DNA of 64,000 nucleotides from an uncultured Flavobacteriales bacterium (GTDB taxonomy: Bacteria > Bacteroidota > Bacteroidia > Palsa-965), in NCBI GenBank assembly GCA_937974275.1, contig CALJIF010000039.1, positions 43,840 through 107,839 of the forward strand. The letters run 5' to 3'. A model generated the notes under the pieces. That model was not told the origin of the DNA. It worked only from the letters and a program-made list of their open reading frames with translations, and did no database searches. Shown piece by piece: positions 8,001 to 16,447 of this stretch. The position numbers were made by a program, and so were the translations under genes. Position 1 is the first letter of the stretch. Each line of letters begins with the position of its first letter.

Positions 8001-8626
8001 ACAGGTGTAGAAGGATTTTCGGCCAGCTTTTCTTTAATAGCAAGAAACGTAAGTAATGGATTACTTGACTTCCATATGGTCCCGTATAAAGCTATACCCG
8101 TAAATCCTAATGATTGAGATGTGGTTGCATTTTCCAGGTTTGTTCCACCTCGCGCAATAATGGGAATGCCGGAGCGCTGCAACGCGGATTGAAGGCTATG
8201 ATGATTAAATCCGGCTCCGTAATTACCGCTAATACCATCGTAAATATTTCCCAAAAACGCATAACTGTAGGCTTCCTTATTTTCATATAACGAAGCCAGT
8301 TTGTGAAATGAAGTAGTAATTAAAGCTGAAGGATTTTTAAGTTTTAATGATCGCTTGTTCCACCAGGTACTCCACTTTCTTTTTCGATGTGTTCGTGTAA
8401 TGTGTATGCCGCCTAAGTTGTACTTTCTTGCAAGCTTATGATGACTATGAATAACGATTCTATCGCGAAAGTGAGCCGGTATTGCTTTTATAAAATCTTC
8501 CATCTCACGCGTCCGCATCTTGGGCTTTCTCAGATGAAAAATTTCCAGCCCGTGTTCAAAAAGTGACGTCACGATAGTCGTCTCTTCAGGAACAGGTTTG
8601 GAGGATGAAATCACAATGAGTTTCAT
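7997..8626 (-). CDS. Divergent thiamine phosphate synthase / TenI-like protein
   Basis: The 209-residue TIM-barrel protein has the family landmarks HLRKPK (QLREK position), GGIHITRTHRK (DGIHVGQ position), FLGNIYDGISG (phosphate-loop region) and PIIARGG followed by GFTGIALYGTIW. The two aspartates that bind Mg-pyrophosphate in ThiE appear to be missing: the ND position reads HS(H), and the Asp after the GIHxxx motif is absent. TenI, a thiazole tautomerase, also lacks this machinery. The gene overlaps the GGGP-synthase gene by 4 bp and the PnuC gene by 4 bp, so it is part of a tightly packed operon. Confidence 0.75.
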   Translation of the reverse strand: MKLIVISSSKPVPEETTIVTSLFEHGLEIFHLRKPKMRTREMEDFIKAIPAHFRDRIVIHSHHKLARKYNLGGIHITRTHRKRKWSTWWNKRSLKLKNPSALITTSFHKLASLYENKEAYSYAFLGNIYDGISGNYGAGFNHHSLQSALQRSGIPIIARGGTNLENATTSQSLGFTGIALYGTIWKSSNPLLTFLAIKEKLAENPSTPV

Positions 8627-9351
8627 AATGGTCGAATCGCGCGAATAAATTCAGCAACCAAATTTGGTTCGTGTTCAAATATAGTTCCGCCAACCAATAT
8701 GTCCGCACCGGCCTCGCAAATATTTCGAGCTTGTTCCGGTGTTGTAATTCCACCGCCTACTAATAACGGAGTGTCAATCACCGCACGTACAGCTTTAATT
8801 ACTGCAGTACTCGGATGTTGTTGACCACCACTTCCGCCTTCCAAATAAATACACTTAAGTCCAAGTTGTGTCCCTGCTAATGCTGTTGCTGCTGCAATTT
8901 GGGGTTTGTCTGCCGGAATCGGAACGGTATTACTCATGTAACTTACCGCAGTAGGTTTCCCACTATCCATCAAAATGTAACCAACACTAATCACCTCTAA
9001 TTTTGACTTGTGAATTAGAGGTGCCGCTAAAACATGTTGACCTATCAATAATTCAGGATTACGTCCCGATATTAAACTCAGCAACAACAAACCATCAGCA
9101 TTGTTGCAAATCTGAGAAGGGTTGCCCGGAAACAAAATCACGGGCTTGCGACATGCTTTTTTTATAAATTCAACTACTGATCGTGTATTGTTTTCTTCCA
9201 GTAACGTACCCCCAACAAGAAAAGCGTCAGGTAATTCGTTTTCAGGCAGCTGTACGATGCTTTCAAGATGCCCTGTTTTGTCCGGATCTACGAGTACAAA
9301 AAGTTGTTTTCGCTGCTGTTTTTTCGCTTTGAGTATCTCTTCGTAAATCAT
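8623..9351 (-). CDS. Geranylgeranylglyceryl/heptaprenylglyceryl phosphate synthase family protein
   Basis: The enzyme family joins a polyprenyl diphosphate to sn-glycerol-1-phosphate. With the ATG at 9351 the protein has 242 residues (MIYEEILKAK...). This start gives a 4-base ATGA overlap with the upstream gene, while an alternative start at 9375 would add eight residues. Landmarks are LFVLVDPDKTG near residue 18, AFLVGGTLLEEN, IYLEGGSGGQQHP, LLVGGGITTPEQA and ADILVGGTIFE, all on a TIM-barrel scaffold. Bacteroidota homologues belong to the group II GGGPS enzymes; the final product in these bacteria is not settled by sequence. Confidence 0.92.
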   Translation of the reverse strand: MIYEEILKAKKQQRKQLFVLVDPDKTGHLESIVQLPENELPDAFLVGGTLLEENNTRSVVEFIKKACRKPVILFPGNPSQICNNADGLLLLSLISGRNPELLIGQHVLAAPLIHKSKLEVISVGYILMDSGKPTAVSYMSNTVPIPADKPQIAAATALAGTQLGLKCIYLEGGSGGQQHPSTAVIKAVRAVIDTPLLVGGGITTPEQARNICEAGADILVGGTIFEHEPNLVAEFIRAIRPL

Positions 9352-9971
9352 ACAGGCAAAGTATAAGCTAAGCAATAGTCATCGTTAAGCATAAATCGAA
9401 CCTCTCGTTTCAGAAAACCGGCATTACTATCAATCACCACCGGTACAATCCCTTCATCGTGTAACGGAAGTTCTTTTACGAAAATATGACTCTTTAGAAA
9501 CATGTCTTCACGCCCCACAACTTTAAACGAAGATTCTTTAATGCACCACATTTTCAACGCGAGTTCTTCTGTCCATTTTTCACAGAAGATTATTTCGTCG
9601 TCATTTAAAAACTTTCTTAAAACCTTTAGTGCTTTCGAATTACTGAGTTCGATATCAATCCCGCACATTGAATGGCTGAAATATGCTCCGAAATATGTAC
9701 CGGAATGTGTAAAACTAACGTGCTGTCCATTACTTAATATTGGCTTACCACTAGCGTTGTAATTCAAAGAAACACCGGGGAAATGCTGTTCAACTAATAT
9801 TCGCTGCAAATAATAATGTTGGAGCCGATGTTCCGCACTGTACTCGTTACCCGGCGAAATCACTTTACCTGCAAGTGCATCATGTACAGCAAGCTCTTCC
9901 GATGGTTCGGATACGTTCCAGATGTAAATGCAGGACGACGTGTCCGGATGTAGTGTCTGAGCCAACGGCAT
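9348..9971 (-). CDS. Sfp-type 4'-phosphopantetheinyl transferase
   Basis: The 207-residue protein transfers phosphopantetheine from CoA to a carrier-protein serine. The signature CGIDIELSN (Mg-binding Asp) appears near residue 105, and WTEELALKMWCIKESSFKVVG carries the WxxKES motif. HVSFTHSGTYFGA, before the first motif, matches the substrate-binding histidine region. It heads the minus-strand operon and is divergent from ahcY, with 95 bp between the starts. A TATTTTG sequence 4 bases upstream of its ATG may be a promoter with almost no leader. The carrier substrate, fatty-acid ACP or another, cannot be told from sequence. Confidence 0.9.
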   Translation of the reverse strand: MPLAQTLHPDTSSCIYIWNVSEPSEELAVHDALAGKVISPGNEYSAEHRLQHYYLQRILVEQHFPGVSLNYNASGKPILSNGQHVSFTHSGTYFGAYFSHSMCGIDIELSNSKALKVLRKFLNDDEIIFCEKWTEELALKMWCIKESSFKVVGREDMFLKSHIFVKELPLHDEGIVPVVIDSNAGFLKREVRFMLNDDYCLAYTLPV

Positions 9972-10033
9972 GGCGCAAAATACAGCATTTTAATCGTTTC
10001 GGATCATAATTTGGGTAATACCCTGAATTAAAG

Positions 10034-10041
10034 TACCTTTG
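10034..10041 (+). promoter_or_regulatory. ahcY promoter, -7 box TACCTTTG
   Basis: TACCTTTG fits TAnnTTTG, and TTTG occurs exactly 20 bases upstream (10010-10013), as in the Bacteroidota -33/-7 architecture. The leader would be about 20 nt. Confidence 0.7.
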
Positions 10042-10066
10042 CACTCCTAAAATAAATCGTTATCAC

Positions 10067-11386
10067 ATGAGCAATACTGCTGTTCAAAAGTACATTCCTT
10101 ACAAAGTGAAGGATATTTCCCTGGCAGAGTGGGGAAGAAAAGAAATTAAGTTGGCGGAAGCTGAAATGCCCGGTTTGATGTCCATCCGCAAAGAGTATGG
10201 CGCACAAAAACCTTTAAAAGGTGCACGTATTGCAGGTTGTCTGCACATGACTATTCAAACTGCTGTCTTAATCGAAACATTAGTTGAATTAGGTGCTGAA
10301 GTTACCTGGTCGTCTTGCAACATTTTCTCAACACAGGATCATGCTGCTGCTGCTATCGCTGCCGCAGGTATTTCTGTGTATGCATGGAAAGGAATGACCA
10401 ACGAAGAATTCGATTGGTGCATAGAACAAACATTGTGGTTTGGTGAAGATCGCAAACCGTTGAACATGATTTTGGACGACGGTGGTGATTTAACAAACAT
10501 GGTGTTCGACCAGTATCCTGAATTGGCTGCCGGAATCCGCGGCTTGTCTGAAGAAACTACAACCGGTGTGCATCGTTTATACGAGCGTATGCGCAAAGGA
10601 ACATTATTGGTGCCGGCAATCAACATCAACGACTCAGTTACCAAATCAAAATTTGATAACAAGTACGGTTGTCGTGAATCGTTGGTTGACGCTATTCGTC
10701 GTGCTACTGATGTGATGTTGGCAGGTAAAGTTGCCGTTGTTGCCGGTTACGGTGATGTTGGTAAAGGTTCTGCTCAATCATTAAGCAGTCAGGGTGTACG
10801 TGTTATTGTTACTGAAATCGATCCGATCTGCGCATTGCAGGCTGCTATGGATGGTTACGAAGTGAAAAAGATGGACGACGCTGTAAAACGCGCTGACATC
10901 ATCGTAACAGCAACTGGTAATAAAGATATCGTTGTTGAGCGTCACTTCCGCGCCATGAAGCACAATGCCATCGTTTGTAACATCGGTCACTTCGATACTG
11001 AAATCGATATGGCTTGGTTGAATAAGAATTACGGATCATCTAAAGATGAAATCAAACCTCAGGTAGACAAGTATACCGTTGACGGAAAAGACATCATCGT
11101 TCTTGCTGAAGGTCGTTTGGTAAACTTAGGTTGTGCTACAGGACACCCATCTTTCGTGATGTCTAATTCATTTACCAACCAGACATTAGCGCAGTTGGAA
11201 TTGTGGATGAATTCGGATAAGTACGAGAAGAAAGTGTACACGCTTCCAAAGCATTTGGATGAAAAAGTAGCGATGTTACACCTTGAGAAAATCGGCGTTG
11301 AGCTGGATGTATTATCATCTGATCAGGCTGAATATATTGGTGTTGCGGTAAACGGTCCGTTCAAGCCGGAGCATTATCGTTACTAA
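10067..11386 (+). CDS. ahcY: Adenosylhomocysteinase
   Basis: SAH hydrolase reversibly cleaves S-adenosylhomocysteine to adenosine and homocysteine and so removes the inhibitory product of methyltransferases. The 439-residue protein shows GCLHMTIQTAVLIETL near residue 57, DDGGDLTNMV near 142, ININDSVTKSKFDN, and the NAD-binding loop GYGDVGKGSA near 227. It ends in the family tail KPEHYRY that closes over the neighbouring NAD site. Codon use is rather biased, consistent with good expression. The gene is monocistronic: it has its own promoter, and an intrinsic terminator begins 24 bases after its stop. Confidence 0.98.
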   Translation: MSNTAVQKYIPYKVKDISLAEWGRKEIKLAEAEMPGLMSIRKEYGAQKPLKGARIAGCLHMTIQTAVLIETLVELGAEVTWSSCNIFSTQDHAAAAIAAAGISVYAWKGMTNEEFDWCIEQTLWFGEDRKPLNMILDDGGDLTNMVFDQYPELAAGIRGLSEETTTGVHRLYERMRKGTLLVPAININDSVTKSKFDNKYGCRESLVDAIRRATDVMLAGKVAVVAGYGDVGKGSAQSLSSQGVRVIVTEIDPICALQAAMDGYEVKKMDDAVKRADIIVTATGNKDIVVERHFRAMKHNAIVCNIGHFDTEIDMAWLNKNYGSSKDEIKPQVDKYTVDGKDIIVLAEGRLVNLGCATGHPSFVMSNSFTNQTLAQLELWMNSDKYEKKVYTLPKHLDEKVAMLHLEKIGVELDVLSSDQAEYIGVAVNGPFKPEHYRY

Positions 11387-11410
11387 TCTTAAGCAGATTG
11401 ATAGCATAAA

Positions 11411-11440
11411 AAAATCCTCCGCATCAGGAGGATTTTTTTT
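11411..11440. terminator. Intrinsic terminator, ahcY / lipoprotein convergent
   Basis: A perfect 10-bp stem (aaaatcctcc / ggaggatttt) with a 6-nt loop is flanked by A- and T-runs, so it serves both convergent genes. Confidence 0.9.
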
Positions 11441-11442
11441 GT

Positions 11443-11865
11443 TTAGTTGGTTACTCGCACCATTGTACCATCAAACACGGTTCGATATTGTTTCATTGGA
11501 ACCAATGCCGGTGTTTGCAAAGTAGATCCATCCAGCAATTGAAATTTACTGCCGCAGCTTTCATCAACGGCAATAATATTGTTGGACGTATCAACTACGA
11601 TCAGACTGGTTGGTTCTTCTACTTTGTACGGACAAGCGCGATCATAAGCCATAAATTCATTTTGTGATTTACGATACACAAGCACGCCCCGATAGCCTCC
11701 TGAAAAATACTTCCATCCACCGATATTCGTCAACTCGATATTTTGTGGATCCGATAGATATATCCTTAAGTCAACAAATGCAGGCGGAACGCCTTGTTGC
11801 TCTTCCTTGCAGGAAACAAACATCCACATCAGCAATAGTAATGCAATAGGCTTCGTTATTGTCAT
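11443..11865 (-). CDS. Lipoprotein with a Rieske-like fold lacking histidine ligands
   Basis: Starting at the ATG at 11865 the protein has 140 residues and a lipoprotein signal (MTITKPIALLLLMWMFVSC, Cys at residue 19), so it is probably membrane-anchored. An upstream start at 11907 would give a poorer signal. The body resembles a Rieske domain: VYRKSQNEFMAYDRACPY, then ESCGSKFQLLDGST and a proline-rich end. The two ligand pairs CxH and CxxH read CPY and CGSK, so both histidines are missing and a 2Fe-2S cluster is unlikely. Proteins like this recur in Bacteroidota without an assigned function. Confidence 0.65.
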   Translation of the reverse strand: MTITKPIALLLLMWMFVSCKEEQQGVPPAFVDLRIYLSDPQNIELTNIGGWKYFSGGYRGVLVYRKSQNEFMAYDRACPYKVEEPTSLIVVDTSNNIIAVDESCGSKFQLLDGSTLQTPALVPMKQYRTVFDGTMVRVTN

Positions 11866-11945
11866 GTAGTAAAGATAAATGAACCTGCCGGGAAATAACG
11901 ATATCATGGTGCGATTATTGTAATGTCAATATGTAAGTTTGTGGT

Positions 11946-12281
11946 ATGAGATTCAGAAACGCATTTCGCATTTTGTTTTTAACGCTGAGCATCATGTTTG
12001 CCGCGTCTTCATTTGCACAGGATAACGGTGGCGGCGGTAAAGACAACGGTGAACAAAAAGCACCTACATCTCGAGCGGAGCGTAAAAAAGCTAAGGCAGA
12101 GTGGAAGAAGCAGCGTAAAAAGGAAATGTCTGATGCAAAAGCAAAGAAAGAATACCACAAGAAATACAACACCAAGAAAACGCGCAAACGCATGAAAAAA
12201 ACTGCAAAGAAGGCCAAAATGGTGAACGAAAATAAGCGCGAATTTTTTGTTAAACGTTGGTTTAAGAAGCTAAAGAAATAG
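11946..12281 (+). CDS. Small secreted lysine-rich protein, function unknown
   Basis: The 111-residue product has a signal peptide (MRFRNAFRILFLTLSIMFAASSFA-Q). A short Gly/Asn-rich spacer (DNGGGGKDNGEQ) is followed by about 80 residues very rich in Lys and Arg (RAERKKAKAEWKKQRKK..., ending KRWFKKLKK). The pattern suggests an extended or helical, strongly cationic exported protein that could bind an anionic partner such as lipopolysaccharide, nucleic acid or polysaccharide. That is inference from composition only. The coding frame is unambiguous, because its signal peptide and composition are coherent and the opposite-strand frame has neither. Confidence 0.65.
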   Translation: MRFRNAFRILFLTLSIMFAASSFAQDNGGGGKDNGEQKAPTSRAERKKAKAEWKKQRKKEMSDAKAKKEYHKKYNTKKTRKRMKKTAKKAKMVNENKREFFVKRWFKKLKK

Positions 12282-12621
12282 TTTTCCAGTTATCGCCGTT
12301 TTGCTGCCACATGGCTCCAATTTTCTACCGTTAAATAGAAACGAATAACTTTTTGAGATTTCTTAACGTTTTCATCATACATTAGCGAAACGTTCTTTGA
12401 TGTCATTCTGAAGTCAATGACATAACCCGGAAGAAATTCCGAACCCGGTAACCGCAAGGTTGCGTTCGATACCTGATCCGTTTCGAATACCACTGCTCAC
12501 ATCCCCCCGGCAGGAGGTTATTAAGTAAGTTAGTTTGTTTAGTTTTTTCAATACTTTGATTGCTGATAATCAATGTGTTGAATCTTTGTTTTGGACGTGT
12601 TAAATTTTATTAAAAGTAAAT
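12282..12621. other. Intergenic region with one weak minus-strand reading frame
   Basis: This stretch before the TonB receptor promoter holds no recognised gene. A 67-codon minus-strand frame (12290-12493, GTG start, bounded upstream by a stop two codons away) encodes a polar sequence including YVIDFRMTSKNVSLMYDEN. It has no signal peptide, promoter or known motif, and may be noncoding or a gene remnant. The segment from 12500 to 12600 is AT-rich and leads into the downstream promoter. Confidence 0.4.
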
Positions 12622-12624
12622 TTG
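12617..12624 (+). promoter_or_regulatory. Promoter of the TonB receptor / secreted protein / PorV-like triad
   Basis: TAAATTTG is a perfect TAnnTTTG box, with TTTTG about 23 bases upstream (12589-12593). It lies inside the longest open frame of the downstream gene and thereby shows that translation starts at the later ATG at 12706, leaving a leader of about 75 nt. Confidence 0.7.
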
Positions 12625-12705
12625 CAGGTCAAAAATAAAACTCTCTATATTTACCGACTTCAATTGCACGACCAATTAAAATTTAACACACGAAACAGAA
12701 CCATT

Positions 12706-15700
12706 ATGCTGCGAAAAATTTACGTTGCAATTGCCTTCGTGTTGGCAAGTGTATCGTTCGCCGTCGCTCAGAGCGGCGGTGCGATTAAAGGAAAGCTCGT
12801 CGATAAAGCGACGAAAGAGGGGATACCGTTTGCGGTTATTACCTGTTCTCTAAATGGTGTAAACGCCGGTGGGGCCACTACGGATCTCAACGGTGAGTTT
12901 ATGTTGAAGCCACTCTCTGCGGGTAGCTACAACGTAAAAGCACAATACACCGGTTACCAACCTACCGAAATGAAAGGTATCATGGTTGGCGAATTGAAAA
13001 CTACGTATATCACCATTGAAATGAATGCTACCAGCGTTCAGTTGAATGACGTGGTAATCGTAGAATACAAGGAGCCACTCATCGACCCGGATACGAAGTC
13101 AGGTGGAACTGTAACACGTGAAGAATTCTTGGCGATGCCTTCGAAAAACATCAACTCAGTAGCTTCTACTACTGCGGGTGTTTATCAAAGTGATGAAGGC
13201 CGAGGTTTGAACATGCGTGGTCAGCGTTCCGACGGTACTGCGTATTTCATCGACGGTCAGCGTGTAATAGGTTCGCCGAACATGCCTCAGCAGTCTATCG
13301 AACAAGTAAGCGTGATCACCGGTGGTGTTCCTGCTCAGTTCGGTGATGCGACAGGTGGTGTAATCAACATTACTACGCGCGGTCCTCAGAGCCAGTATTT
13401 CGGTGGTGTGGAATTAATCACTTCAGAAGTTCTCGACGACTACGGATACAATTTCGTAGGTTTCAGTGTTGGTGGACCAATCTGGATGAAGAAGGATTCC
13501 GTGAACGGCAATAAGCCGGTTCTTGGTTTCATCTTATCGGGTGAAGGTGTTTTGGAAAAAGACCCGAATCCATCAGCTATTGGTACATATAAAGTAAACG
13601 ACGATAAGCTTCGTGATTTGGAAGCTAACCCTTTGCGTCCGGCTCCAAACGGCGCAGGTTTCGTTCGTAACGCTGAATTCGTAACAATGGGTGATTTGGA
13701 AAAAATCCCAGCACGTCAGAATGTTTCTACTCGCGCTTTACGTCTTAACGCAAAAATCGATTTCAAACCAACCGATAACCTGAACATCACATTCGGTGGT
13801 TCTATAGATTACGGGACTAATTACGGTTACGTATATGAATATGCGTTGTTTAACCCAAGCAACAACCCTACCACTACAGATAATACCTGGCGTGTATATG
13901 CGCGTTTGACGCAGCGTTTCGGCTCTAATGATCCGAAATCTTCTTCTAACATTAAGAATGCATACTATACATTACAAGTGGGTTATACCCAGTTCAAGTC
14001 TGTAACTGAAGATGATTCACACCGTGACCGTGTATTTGATTACGGTTATGTTGGTACTTTCAATCAATACAAGCGTCGTGCATTCGCTCCCGGCACTGTT
14101 GTTATCAACGGTGATACTTTGAGCGGGTATGTTCAGACTGCTTTCGCTGATTCAGCATTAACCTTCCAGCCATATTACTTAAATGAAAATGGTGAGCAGG
14201 TTAATCCGAATCCTTTGATGGCCAACTACACTGATTACGTATTCGATAACTTCGGTTCTCAGGTGGTTAACGGTGATCAGGTGTTGGCAAACTTAGGTTT
14301 GTTGAACGGTTATCGTCCATCTAACGTATACTCCTTGTGGTATAACACCGGTCGTCAGTATAACGGATATCAGATTCAGGACAATACGCAATTCCGTGTG
14401 TTCACAATGTTCTCTGCTGACGTTAAGAATCACGCTATTCAGGTTGGTTTCGAATTTGAGCAACGCGCTGAACGTGCTTATTCATTAAGCCCGTTAGATC
14501 TTTGGATTCGTATGCGTCAATTGGCGAACTTCCACTTAACTCAGTTGGATGTTGCTAATCCACAGCAGGTAGATTTCGGTACTTACGATGCCTTCTTATA
14601 TGATCGTTTTTATGACGGTAGCCAGCAACGTTATTTCGATAAGCAGTTGCGTGCTAAATTAGGTTTAGCTGAAAACAGCACCGATTGGATCGATATCGAT
14701 TCTTATTCGCCTGATTTCTTCTCTGTAGATATGTTCAGCGCTGACGACTTATTGTTGGACGGTTCAAACATCGTTTCTTATTATGGTTACGATCACACCG
14801 GTAAGCGCATGAAGGCAAGTGATAACCCATCTTTCGACGATTTCTTTACACGTCAGGAAAATGGTGTGTTTACACGCTCAATCGGTGCTTTCCGCCCAAT
14901 CTACATGGCAGGATTTATCCAGGACAAGTTTGACTTCAAAGATTTGAAGTTTAACGTAGGTTTGCGTGTTGACCGTTTCGATGCTAACCAGCAGGTATTG
15001 AAGGACAAGTACTTGTTCTATGAAGCAAAAACTGTAGGTGAAGTAGGTAACTTCTCACACCCTGATAACATGGGCGATGACTATGTGGTTTATGTTAATG
15101 ATGCTAACAACCCAACAGGTGTAGTTGGTTACCGTAACGGAGACAAGTGGTACAATGCTCAGGGTAACGAAATTCAGGATCCTGCGGTATTGGCGCAGGC
15201 TACTACTACCGGTCGTATCACTCCATACTTGGTTGATCCTACTCAGACTGCAGTAACATCAAAAGCATTTAAAGATTACGATCCTCAGTTGATCTTCATG
15301 CCACGTATCGCGTTCGCATTCCCGATATCTGATGAGGCCAACTTCTTCGCTCACTACGACGTATTGACTCAGCGTCCTACAACAGGTTATCGTTTGGATC
15401 CGATCCAGTACTACTACATTCAGAACCGCGTTGGATTGTTCAACAACAACCCGGATTTGAAACCACAACGTACTACTGACTACGAATTAGGTTTCACTCA
15501 GACCTTGTCAGCTCGTAAGAATGCAGCTATTACATTAACGGCATTCTATCGTGAAATGCGTAACATGATTCAGGCTGTAGCTGTTAACTACGCTTATCCT
15601 GTTAACTACTTCACATTTGGTAACATCGACTTCGGTACCGTTAAAGGTTTCACTGTAGCGTATGACTTGCGTCGTACAGGCGGTGTTCAGTTGACAGCAA

Positions 15701-16383
15701 GCTATACCTTGCAGTTCGCAGATGGTACAGGTTCCGGTGCTACAGAAGCTGCTAACTTGATCAACTCCGGTCAGCCTAACTTGAGAACAACTATTCCGTT
15801 GGATTTCGATCAGCGTCATGCAATCGTTGCTAACGTTGATTACCGTTTCGGTTCAGGTCAAAACTACACAGGTCCGGTTTGGACACGGAAGAACGGTAAG
15901 TCTGTTCGTGTGTTCGACAACGTTGGTGCTAACTTAGTATTCCGTGCAGGTTCAGGCACACCTTACACGAAGCAGTCTAACCCAACTCCTGAAGCGCAGT
16001 TCGGTATTGCTACGCGTCAAAACTTGGACGGTTCTGTTAACGGTTCTCGTTTGCCTTGGCAGTATCGTATGGACTTGCGTATCGACAAGAACGTTGAGTT
16101 GTCATGGGGTGGAACACCTGAAGGTGATGGCCGCAAGATGGCTAACCTGAACATTTATTTGCAGGTGTTGAACGTGTTGAACACTCGTAACGTATTAAAC
16201 GTTTACCGTTACACCGGTAACGCGAATGATGACGGTTACCTGGCTGCAGCACAAACTCAGCAGATCATCAATGCTCAGAACGATCCGACTTCATTCATGG
16301 ATTTGTATACAGTAAAAGTGAATAATCCTTCGAACTACAGCATCCCTCGCCGTATTCGTTTGGGTGTAATGCTAGATTTCTAA
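12706..16383 (+). CDS. TonB-dependent receptor with carboxypeptidase-regulatory-like domain
   Basis: Starting at the ATG at 12706 the protein has 1225 residues and a signal peptide (MLRKIYVAIAFVLASVSFAVA-Q). The frame is open 28 codons upstream, but that part overlaps the promoter. A carboxypeptidase-regulatory-like sandwich (GAIKGKLVDKATKEGIPFAV...) comes first. A plug follows with RGQRSDGTAYFIDGQRV and EQVSVITGGVPAQFGDATGG. The large barrel ends IRLGVMLDF. Its substrate is unknown. It starts a three-gene unit with a huge secreted protein and a PorV/PorQ-like barrel. Codon use is strongly biased (CGT, GGT, AAC, GTA), unlike the flanking genes, which suggests high expression. Confidence 0.93.
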   Translation: MLRKIYVAIAFVLASVSFAVAQSGGAIKGKLVDKATKEGIPFAVITCSLNGVNAGGATTDLNGEFMLKPLSAGSYNVKAQYTGYQPTEMKGIMVGELKTTYITIEMNATSVQLNDVVIVEYKEPLIDPDTKSGGTVTREEFLAMPSKNINSVASTTAGVYQSDEGRGLNMRGQRSDGTAYFIDGQRVIGSPNMPQQSIEQVSVITGGVPAQFGDATGGVINITTRGPQSQYFGGVELITSEVLDDYGYNFVGFSVGGPIWMKKDSVNGNKPVLGFILSGEGVLEKDPNPSAIGTYKVNDDKLRDLEANPLRPAPNGAGFVRNAEFVTMGDLEKIPARQNVSTRALRLNAKIDFKPTDNLNITFGGSIDYGTNYGYVYEYALFNPSNNPTTTDNTWRVYARLTQRFGSNDPKSSSNIKNAYYTLQVGYTQFKSVTEDDSHRDRVFDYGYVGTFNQYKRRAFAPGTVVINGDTLSGYVQTAFADSALTFQPYYLNENGEQVNPNPLMANYTDYVFDNFGSQVVNGDQVLANLGLLNGYRPSNVYSLWYNTGRQYNGYQIQDNTQFRVFTMFSADVKNHAIQVGFEFEQRAERAYSLSPLDLWIRMRQLANFHLTQLDVANPQQVDFGTYDAFLYDRFYDGSQQRYFDKQLRAKLGLAENSTDWIDIDSYSPDFFSVDMFSADDLLLDGSNIVSYYGYDHTGKRMKASDNPSFDDFFTRQENGVFTRSIGAFRPIYMAGFIQDKFDFKDLKFNVGLRVDRFDANQQVLKDKYLFYEAKTVGEVGNFSHPDNMGDDYVVYVNDANNPTGVVGYRNGDKWYNAQGNEIQDPAVLAQATTTGRITPYLVDPTQTAVTSKAFKDYDPQLIFMPRIAFAFPISDEANFFAHYDVLTQRPTTGYRLDPIQYYYIQNRVGLFNNNPDLKPQRTTDYELGFTQTLSARKNAAITLTAFYREMRNMIQAVAVNYAYPVNYFTFGNIDFGTVKGFTVAYDLRRTGGVQLTASYTLQFADGTGSGATEAANLINSGQPNLRTTIPLDFDQRHAIVANVDYRFGSGQNYTGPVWTRKNGKSVRVFDNVGANLVFRAGSGTPYTKQSNPTPEAQFGIATRQNLDGSVNGSRLPWQYRMDLRIDKNVELSWGGTPEGDGRKMANLNIYLQVLNVLNTRNVLNVYRYTGNANDDGYLAAAQTQQIINAQNDPTSFMDLYTVKVNNPSNYSIPRRIRLGVMLDF

Positions 16384-16447
16384 ACAGGAACGCGTGATTG
16401 ATCCCAATACAGAAATTCAGTTAGTAAGAAACAAAAAAGGAAGTAAA

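Noticed and set aside
12290..12493. Minus-strand 67-codon frame between the basic secreted protein gene and the TonB triad
   Set aside because: GTG start directly after a stop, no promoter, no signal or motif. It is kept only as a remark on the intergenic region.
12622..12705. Upstream extension of the first large TonB receptor frame
   Set aside because: It begins with a TTG inside the TAAATTTG promoter box, while a normal signal peptide starts at the ATG at 12706.
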